This document shows, piece after piece, positions 56,021 through 64,000 of a stretch of DNA of 64,000 nt; within the stretch, counting starts at the first letter, position 1; every line of letters starts with the position of its first letter. Source of the stretch: Lasiosphaeris hirsuta (taxonomy: Eukaryota > Ascomycota > Sordariomycetes > Sordariales > Lasiosphaeriaceae). A model generated the notes under the pieces. The model had not been told where the DNA came from. It searched no databases and was given only the letters and a program-made list of their open reading frames with translations. Where the stretch lies: the NCBI GenBank assembly GCA_030549175.1, contig JAUKUA010000005.1:186001-250000 (forward strand), written 5' to 3'. A program made the translations under genes and the position numbers.

Positions 56021-57441
56021 ATGAAGTCCCTTAGCATTGCTGTCAGCGGTCTCATCCTCGCCCAAGGGGCGTTGGCTGCCTTTTACGAAGACCCGCCCAC
56101 CACCGCGGACCCGAACACCATCCTCGACTGCACTTGGTGGCATGTCGCCGCGTCCGGAGACACGTGCGCAGGCATTGCAGCCGGCCCGGCGATCGAGGTT
56201 TCTGCCTTCCAGAGCTATGTAAGCGCCCTGTCGAATCTCGCTGGTCTCGGCTCTGTTGCTAACGCTGTGACAGAACCCATCTCTGGCAGGAGCCGCGTCG
56301 GCTTGTTCCGCCAAGCTCGTCATCGGCAACTCATACTGCATCGAGCAGAACTACGGTCTTCCTTCCGAGATCTACACCTCTGTCCCAGGCGGTGCCACCA
56401 CCACTTCGGCACCGACCACGCCAACCGCCCCGGCCATCAGCACCCCTACCCCCACCGTACGCTCCCCACCGACTGCAACAAGTTCCACTTTGTCGTGTCT
56501 GGTGACCTCTGCCCCACCATTGCCTCGACGTACGGCGTCGCGCTCGCCGACTTCTACAGCTGGAACCCCGACGTCGGCGCCAACTGCAACAACCTGTGGC
56601 TGCAAGAGTATGTCTGCGTCGGCCGTGTCAGCACGCCCACGGTGAGCAGCCCGGCCACGACGACGACCAGCACCGGTCTCGTCACGCCCACGCCCCACCG
56701 CACCCTTCCCACCGACTGCAACAAGTTCCACTTTGTCGTGTCGGGCAACCTGTGCCCGGGCATCGCCACGCAGTACGGCATCCCGCTGGCCACCTTCTAC
56801 AGCTGGAACCCGGATGTCGGCAGCAACTGCAACAACCTCTGGCTCGAGGAGTACGTGTGCGTCGGCCGTGTCAGCTATTCGCCCACGACCACGACCAGCA
56901 GCTCGGCGACGACGACGACCAGCACCGGCATCGCCACGCCCACACCCCACCGCACGCTGCCCACCAACTGCGACCGGTTCCACTATGTCGTATCGGGCAA
57001 CCTGTGCCCGGGCATTGCTACGCAGTACGGCATCCCGCTCGCGCAGTTCTACACCTGGAACCCGGATGTTGGCGCCACCTGCAACAACCTGTGGCTCGAG
57101 GAGTACGTCTGCGTCCATACTGTGGGATACGTCACGCCGACGTCCACGACGTCCACGACCACGACGACCACCACTGGCGGTGTAAGGGACCATCTCTTTC
57201 TCTTTCCTTACCGTGACATTGATACTGACAACCACGGGTCCAGATCGCGACGCCCACCCCCTTCCAGCCGGGCATGAACCCCAACTGCAAGCAGTTCCAC
57301 AAGGTCGTGTCGGGCAACACGTGCGCCACCATTGCCAGCCAGTACGGCATCACGCTCAACAACTTTTACGCCTGGAACACGGGCGTCGGAAACGCGTGCC
57401 AGACGCTGTGGCTCGACTACTATGTCTGCGTTCGTATCTAA
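56021..57441 (+). pseudogene. Five-LysM secreted protein with an apparent one-base frameshift
   Basis: The signal peptide MKSLSIAVSGLILAQGALA is followed by LysM 1 (WWHVAASGDTCAGIA). This continues after a 55-nt intron (56219-56273) as NPSLAGAASACSAKLVIGNSYC. Three nearly identical LysM repeats follow (FHFVVSGNLCPGIATQYGIPLA...YSWNPDVGxNCNNLW), separated by Thr/Ser-rich linkers. After a second intron (57182-57243) comes a fifth LysM ending VCVRI at 57441. LysM 1 and LysM 2 lie in different frames; the switch is in a C-run at 56449-56453, where one more C would restore the pattern seen in later linkers. It could be a true frameshift, a sequencing error, or an unusual intron inside the linker. 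Role as for other chitin-binding LysM effectors. Confidence 0.72.
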
Positions 57442-57515
57442 TGGAGAGAGGATGGAGAGGATGGAGAGGATGGAGAGGATGGAGAGGATGGAGAGGATGG
57501 AGAGGATGGAGGGGT
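57441..57515. repeat. 9-bp microsatellite directly after the LysM stop codon
   Basis: About seven to eight copies of GAGAGGATG begin just after the stop codon of the LysM gene. They are followed downstream by T-rich tracts (57617-57650). Confidence 0.85.
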
Positions 57516-58504
57516 GGCGAGCAAAGCGCTGTGGCGACTTCGTGCCGGATGGTGACGGTGACAGTGATGGTGAGGTTGATGGCGAGATGCGCACTAACAT
57601 GCCTACATCAAGCATTTTTTTTATTTTTTTTATTTTTTTTATTATTTTTAGCTTCTTTGCAGATATTTTAAACATGATTTTTTTTCTTTGTGCATACACA
57701 CTAACTAAGCAATGCTATTGTGAAAGTAAAGCCGGGTATTCTTGGCGCTGTCAAGAAAATCCATTTTGCGAGGGAGCACCAACAAATGACTGCATCGATG
57801 GATGACATAAGGATATAATTTGGAAGATAAGAGATATCGATAAGAGGAAGCATGGGTGGTCCCAACACCCACAGGTCACATTTCAGGGCCATCTGCAAGA
57901 TCTGGATCTCCCGCCTACCTACTTCACACTTTACCTTGTATGCAGTGATTGGAGCTAGGCACGCCCAGGGTTGCCAATGGCCCTATGAAATGGCAACTGC
58001 AGGAAATTCTACGCAGATCTGCACCGTAAAGTGTTACCAAACCACTCTTTTCCCATACCTCAATGCGCAGTCGCAATCCGCGATCGCGATCTGCGTTGCC
58101 CTAGGCAACCTAGCACCTGCACTTCCCCTTCCCCCCTCCCCCCTCCCCCCTCCCCAAACACAGGATTATGTCAACTCTGACCCTCAGTGGTCACTGAAAA
58201 AAAGAGTTCACTGCCAGCAATCCACTCACTTCAAGTCACAGGCTAGAGAAGCAACATAAGAACGGCAACCAAACGTTCCATCTTAAATTTGCAACTGCCG
58301 AATACGTCATGACGAGTAACTGGTAGGTACCGCAGAGCTAACCAACATAGGTAAGGTACTAGCTTGTCCGTCCACCGCATTCATGAAGAAAACACAACAA
58401 CCTACCTTAGGTATGGTACAGAAGACGAGAAAAATAAAGCCAAAGTAAATACAGTCGAAGAAAACACGCATTCCCGACTCGAGCGGAACAAGATGCTGTT
58501 AATA
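57442..58504. other. Intergenic, low-complexity
   Basis: Contains the 9-bp satellite, T-rich tracts, C-rich runs (58131-58152) and TACCTTAGGTA-like motifs. No gene recognised. Confidence 0.45.
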
Positions 58505-59978
58505 TTAGTAGCCCCGTCCAAACCAATCACCATGATCGGCCGTCTCCCAATAGAGATTCGCGGTGCAAGAGTCGCGCTTTTTCAGGCGGGCCTCGTCGGT
58601 CATGTTTGCAGGGTAGCCCGGCAAGTCGCTCACGTCGAGGTAGTCCGGTTCGCCTCGCTTCATCCTGCGGTTGAGGGTTGGGTACGGGAGAGCCGGGTCG
58701 ATGTTCATCCTGTTTGCGGTTTGGGCCACAATGGTTAGCAGGTAATTACTAGCATAAATTGTGTGGGGGACAATAATCAGAAAGAAAAAAAAAAAGTCAA
58801 CGTACAGGTACTGCTCGTTCTCCGGGTCGAGCGTCTTTACGAGGATCAGCTTGGTCACTTTCTCGGCGTTGCCGTCGGGCAGAGCGGCTTTGGCTTTGAT
58901 GGTGGGATATTCCGTGTCAGGCCAGATGCCAATGTAGCCGCCCATGCTGGTCTTGCCGGCCATGATGTAGACGGTGCCGCTGCACGAGTGGGCCACGGCG
59001 TCGGACATGCTTTTTGTCTCGTTAGCCCTCATGTGCATGTGGTGGGTGCTAGGGAGAGACTCGGAGGCAGAGAAAAAAGAAGAAAAAACGAAGAAAAAAA
59101 AAAAAACTAAAGCTTACGCGCGGAAATAATGGCTCCGGTACGCGTTCCAGTTCTTTGATGGATCATTGTTGTCATATTGGCCATTGTTGGATTTATCCAG
59201 CCGGTAGAGCCAACTGTCGGCGTGAAGCTCCCAGAAGTTGGGCTTGGAACTGTCTGTCGACGAGCCGGGGGCAACATCATTTACGCCGGGCCAGAGTTGC
59301 TGCGAATAAGATTGATCCAGGTCAGCGCCTTCAACCAGGTTGGTATGTACCTCGTCTTACCCGAGGTAGGTAAGGTCACAAACAAACAAACAAACAAAAA
59401 GAAACAACTAAACTCACCCAGATGGTAATCAAATCGTTGTTGCAGGCATATTCGGTGGCAATTTCCGACTGTCCATCGGGTAACGTGAGGAGGCCCTTGG
59501 CCTGCTGGATCTGGATCTTCTCGTCGGGAGGCAAGCCCGTGTAAAAGACACAGCGGTCCTTGAGCCGGTTCTTGCGCGCGGGGATCATTTGCGTCTGCAT
59601 GTACTGCCAGTCGAAGGAGAAGATGTCGGCGTCCTGGCCGGCCGCCAGCTTGGCGCAGCCGGCGCAGTCGCCGCGTCCCAGCGGGGCGCCGACGGCCCGG
59701 GGCGTGAAGTCGGCGCGCTTCCGCAGCTTCTTGCCCGTCCTAGTCGGGCCCTCGTCGAGCGACCGGGTCGCGGCCCGCCACAGGTGCTGCTGCATGCGCG
59801 GCTCGTGCCACTCGAACAGGATCTCGGTGTTGTTGGTGATCTGGGCGTATTCGGGCGTCAGGCGCGGCGCGTGCACCTTGGCCTGAAATGTCGGCATCTT
59901 GTTCTCGGCCGAGACGCCGCCGGCGAGTGCCAGGGCGACGACGACGACGCCCAGCGCGGGCGCGAGAGTCGAGTGCAT
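58505..59978 (-). CDS. Secreted orphan protein with dibasic (Kex2-like) site
   Basis: A 396-aa protein from exons 59978-59418, 59299-59118, 59048-58806 and 58709-58505; all phases agree. The signal peptide is MHSTLAPALGVVVVALALAGGVSA. Near residue 85 the sequence KKLRKRADF offers a classic Kex2 cleavage site, suggesting a propeptide. The mature part contains conserved-looking blocks (RGDCAGCAKLAAGQDADIF, DRCVFYTGL, ATEYACNNDLITIW, AHSCSGTVYIMAG). Its even cysteine set suggests disulfides. I do not recognise the fold. The final exon carries a second basic motif (RLKKRDSC) before the short C-terminal tail. It sits between a LysM gene and a GH18 chitinase. A role with those proteins is plausible, since subgroup C chitinases often cluster with LysM and other secreted genes, but there is no motif proof. 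Confidence 0.78.
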
Positions 59979-61184
59979 CGTGGGGACGGCGGTCTGGGCG
60001 GAGGGCGAGCAGAACTGACTTCACCCAAAGGCGCCGGTGGTGATACTAGGGACTACAAGAGGTAGATAGTCCTAGTAATTGAAAATGACTGAGATCCAAC
60101 CGTGAACCCAGGGCGACGAAGGGAACGCGATTGCCTGTGTGGTACAGGTTGATCAGAGCGAGAGAGGTCCCTTGGTCCCATTAGTCAGTCATTTGTCCCC
60201 CCCCCCTCCCCACTCCATCGGCTCGAGGTTGGTGTGTGGATGGAGGGGCTCGAGGCAATTTACAGCTGCGGTTATCTCACCACCACCTTCATGTTGGCTA
60301 CAGCGAGGGGTTGCAATATTGCTAATGTGCCATAGTATGCTAGTGTCAGTCAGGGGATCGTAGTAACGGAGGAGCATACCTAAGGTAAGGTCGTGCAATA
60401 ATGCCACGAAAAGTGTGGCCTCGGTCCCGTTGAAGGATCAGGGCCCTTGCATCGCGCATACTACCTAAACTAACCCCAGGATCGGGCCAAGTACTGCTAA
60501 GCATGCGAATACGGTTTCAAGTTTCACCGTCTAATGGCAATTGTCCCCCGTCGCAATTTGCCCCGTGCAAAAGTGCGGTACGTCTCCCAAGGACGCATAC
60601 CCAGCGTGACATTGGCATGGCCCGTTGGCGTCTAGAAGCCACTAATACCAGGGGAAACGCAAGGAACAGCGCCGTAGCGCAGCGCTAAATGCGGATAGGA
60701 TCAACGGTCCGCTAGGGTCGGATCACTCCTCGGACTAACAAAGACCGGGATTGGCGACCCGCATGACAACCCAACAGACTTTAACATATTTTTAGACTAT
60801 GGCCTTGGCGAGACTACGGCCTGTACGACTGACCGATAATGTGTGATAGCACCAAGGTAGGCAGCACTATTGTCTTGCTCCCTCGTTGTGGGTATGCGAG
60901 AGGGTAAGGTAGCAGCACCATGTGGACAACAAAAGCCGTACACCAAAATACGTTCTGGAGTCAGATCAGCACCCAGTCCCACTATGACAAGCCTTCTAAC
61001 AGCCCTATACCACTTACACCACTCAATAGGACTTGATCAATCGTCAGGCCCTATAACTTGACTTAAGAGACTGATGAGAGTACATAGGGATAATGAACAA
61101 TGGCCTGGTAATTATTTGTGAGTTAGTTTCGTTCAAATCGATAATATTTGCTCGAGTTCTAAATGCCTAGACACTTTTGGTGAA

Positions 61185-61223
<39 letters not shown>

Positions 61224-62496
61224 CATAGCGAGGGTAGTAACCTCAATGGATCCAATGCGCACTACAATTGCTAAACCCCACCTTGTGTCACCCGCCTTGG
61301 TCCCAATTTAAGGCGAATTCGCGGCCCAGCATCAAGGTAGGTAGTATGCTTAAAATGATATCAGACCAACGCTTGTGCTTGAAGACGCAGGTCCCGTCCC
61401 CGTGCCTGCATGCGATCCAGGGCTGCGGGAGCACGGCCCCAGGGACTTTTGTTTTCTGACCATCTCCAGATTTCTACCTTGGGTGGGGTAGCTCAGTATC
61501 TTTGGTGTCGTGTTTAGCGGCTGTCTCTCATCTATTTTGTGAAAATACTGGATAAGATAGAACGTGGGGGCGCTATGTCGTATGGAGAAAGGTAAAGCAG
61601 AGAACTCTCCGAGTGTATTTCCCAAGTGGGCCTGCTCTAGAGAGTCATGGACTATTACAGCGCAACATTCTGACTTGCATGGCAATGCTCCCTACCCACA
61701 CGTGCACCCATCAGGGTCCAAGTCCGAGGAACTGCGAGATTGGGTTACTTTGAACGCAGGACGGGGTTCAATAGCTCAATCCCACAACTGGGCAGGTGAT
61801 GCCTGTGGCGAGTCTAAGATAGTCCACTGTCCTACGCACTGTGTTCATGGAGCGTCACAGTATGAGAGACTGTGGTGTCGAATGCGAAATATCACTACGG
61901 AAATGCGAGTCTCATTTTGTTCATAGTAGTTGGGGGCGGGGGCGGAGTTGGGTCCGGGGGCATATCCTTGATGAGATTAGACCCCACCCATGTTGGAACC
62001 AGGAACGCGGAGGATGTCTAGATGAAAAGCCCCCTGCCAAGCCATGATCGGAATCTTCGGCTGTAACCCTGTTGGATGAAGGGTGTGAGGATAAATATTA
62101 TTTTCAGTTTTTACCCCTCCCTAATAACTAACAACCTACTTTCTACTTTGAACAACGGTAGTATCCCACCTCGATAGTTTGCTCCCATGATGCGACCCGG
62201 GAAAAGGGGGTAGTGCCAAAGGGGGCAACCTGATGCGACACCGACAGGCTGACGTCCTGGTATTATGGGTACAATCCCTGTATGTGGCAGGACCTAATCG
62301 CCGCATGCGACTTGCACAAACACATGGCCGGTGTAGCCCGTACCGAGCGGCGCAAGGAGGGGCGAGAAACGTCGTAATATGAGACCGTGACCCTGCCTCC
62401 CTCTTCGAAGCAGCCCACAAGACCAGCACCAGGCCAGTATCTCTCTTGATCATTCTTTTTCGGAGAGAAACTTGTCGTTCTTGCCGTGTTTCTGGC
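59979..62496. other. 2.5-kb intergenic region
   Basis: No supported gene. It includes a 33-base T run at 61189-61221 and several AAGGTAGG/TACCTAAGGTA motifs. The chitinase promoter probably lies in the last few hundred bases. Confidence 0.5.
61189..61221. repeat. 33-bp poly-T tract
   Basis: A homopolymer run of 33 Ts. It may mark the A-tail end of an old retroposed sequence read on the other strand, but no target duplication was identified. Confidence 0.85.
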
Positions 62497-64000
62497 ATGG
62501 GAGTCAAGATGGCCCGACACTTGGTCCTTTGGCTTTGCGCCGTCATCACACTCTTTTCCCTTGCGTCTGCTCAGGAACCGGCCGAGAACAAGTCGACGTC
62601 GTCATGGCTCGACCTCGGCTTGCAACCACCTGCCCTACAAGGCCGCCAATTGGACTCTACTTGTTCCAACGATAGACCCTGTGCAGACGGTTCATGCTGT
62701 CATGGACGATCGTGAGTTCCTCCTACCCCTGGTAAAAATGTTGTCGTAGTCGTGCTAACTCTCAACAGCGGTTTTGTGCGTCTTCCGTAAACAACACAAC
62801 CCACGGTCTGCTCACTAACGTCTACACCCCTCTCCCAAATACAGTGCGGCCGCACGCCAGAACACTGCGCCCCAGGCGTCTGCGTGTCCAACTGCGATGC
62901 TAAGGCAGAATGCGGCGAGGGAGCGGACCCCGTCGGCAAGGAGTGCCCCCTTAACGTTTGCTGCGGAAAGTGGGGATATTGCGGGACAACGGCGGTGAGT
63001 TGTGATCTTTTGTTGTGTTGGTGTAGCCTAGGAGGCGTAATAGATGGGCTGACCATGGTGGATTGCGAATAGAATTTCTGCGGGGATGGCTGCCAGAGCA
63101 ACTGCCCCCAGCCAGGCCCAAGCATGCTCAGCGAGGGCGACGTTGATGAGTTGGTAATTGCGTAGGTTTCTCGTGGCTCTGCAAATGTTACTACTTTTGT
63201 CCTTGGCGTCTAACGGGATCACAGATACGTCGAGGCCTGGAACTTTGATGATGGCGCTGGGTGTACGTTGCTCCCCCCCCCTCCCCCCCCCCGTGCTCTT
63301 CTGTACCAAACCCAAGACTCACCGTGGAATTATAGGTGCTAAGCGCTCCGCCAACTGGATCCCCGTGGGCCAAATCACCCATCTCAACGTCGCCTTCTAC
63401 TACATCCAGCCCGTCACGTTCGCCATCGACCGTATGCCCGGCGTCCCGGCATCGGCCTACAACCAACTCGTCGACCTCAAGGAGAAGGCGCCCGGACTCA
63501 AGATCTGGCTGGCCATCGGCGGCTGGACATTTAGCGACAACCAGACAGTGACGCAGCCGCTATGGAACGAAGTCTCGCGGACCGAGGGCAACCGGGCCAA
63601 GTTTATCTCAGGGCTGATCAAGTTCATGAGCGACCAGGGCTACGACGGCGTCGATCTCGACTGGGAGTACCCCGGTGCGGGCGATCGCGGCGGCAAGCAA
63701 GAGGATGTCGAAAATTTTGTGCACCTCGTCAAGGACATCCGCCGGGCCTTTGATCTACAGGTGACCTCGACCGGTCATGGGTGGGGCTTGTCGTTCACGG
63801 CGCCGACGTCGTACTGGTACATGCGCTGGTTTGATCTCAAGGGCCTGATGCAAGCCGTTGACTGGGTCAATTTGATGACGTATGACATGTAAGTATTTTG
63901 GTCTCATTACTACCCCCGAGCGTTGAGACGGACATGGCTGGGCTGACAACGAGAACAGACACGGCAGTTGGGATTCTCCCGAGAACCAGATCGGCAACAT
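62497..64000 (+). CDS. CBM18-GH18 chitinase (killer-toxin-like subgroup), 5' part only
   Basis: Exons read 62497-62711, 62769-62775 (7 nt), 62845-62994, 63073-63161, 63225-63262, 63336-63888 and 63959 to the window edge; phases agree throughout. The signal peptide (MGVKMARHLVLWLCAVITLF...ASA) is followed by a Cys-rich block (CSNDRPCADGSCC...GFCGRTPEHC) and a CBM18 chitin-binding module (CCGKWGYCGTTANFCGDGCQ). The GH18 barrel starts at VIAYVEAWN. It carries KIWLAIGGWTF and the catalytic DGVDLDWEYPG (DxxDxDxE, Glu as proton donor) near 63645-63675. CBM18 before GH18, with LysM genes next door, recalls the subgroup C chitinases related to yeast killer-toxin alpha subunits. No LysM is visible in this protein. 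The C-terminal half lies outside the window. Confidence 0.9.

Noticed and set aside
56372..57235. 287-codon minus-strand frame opposite the LysM repeats
   Set aside because: It is a shadow of the repetitive LysM coding sequence. The translation is low-complexity Arg/Gly/Val.
1..64000. tRNA, rRNA or CRISPR features
   Set aside because: No cloverleaf, rRNA or regularly spaced repeat pattern was recognised. The only tRNA-like sequence is the retrotransposon primer site.

Overview
The window looks like nuclear DNA of a filamentous ascomycete (Pezizomycotina, most likely a Sordariomycete). Genes carry many short introns (about 50-95 nt, GT...AG with CTAAC/CTGAC-like branch points). The encoded families are typical of these fungi: HET, NACHT/STAND, DUF7580-like, LysM, LITAF, tyrosinase and GH18. 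AT-rich islands contain repeats decayed by C-to-T changes of the repeat-induced point mutation (RIP) type. All intron and exon calls were made by reading frames by hand, not by alignment or RNA data.

Layout, left half. An SDR reductase (1151-2293) is followed by a five-repeat lectin-like protein (4023-4796) and a head-to-head pair of GNAT acetyltransferases (5173-7003). Next is a NACHT/STAND immune-receptor pseudogene on the minus strand, split into 7199-9753 and 15391-15799 by a RIP-degraded Ty1/Copia LTR retrotransposon (9754-15385). The element has 163-bp LTRs, a 5-bp target duplication and an initiator-Met half-tRNA primer site. A broken HET gene, an inverted HET fragment and a frameshifted membrane protein follow (16.8-20.1 kb).

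Middle. At 20.5-27.9 kb two large genes are transcribed divergently. Both contain a sequence matching the MACPF signature (aromatic-G-x-x-aromatic-x6-GG), and neither has a signal peptide. They are the best candidate for an undescribed system, a two-component pore-forming module. Then come a small orphan protein, a conserved fungal hypothetical and a LITAF-domain protein. A gene-poor repeat-decayed stretch (31.6-35.9 kb) and a secreted tyrosinase follow.

Right half. This holds a C2H2-like/WD40 protein with seven highly similar repeats (apparently frameshifted), a DUF7580-like protein, a HeLo/SesA-like plus ankyrin protein, a secreted cupin and a second ankyrin protein. The last part (52.5-64 kb) is a chitin-oriented secretome cluster: two multi-LysM proteins, a secreted orphan with a dibasic processing site, and a CBM18-GH18 chitinase that runs off the right edge.

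Taken together this is an accessory region. It combines allorecognition or innate-immunity genes (NACHT, HET, WD40, HeLo-ANK), putative pore-formers and chitin-active secreted proteins. Several genes are disabled by RIP-like stops, frameshifts or a transposon.
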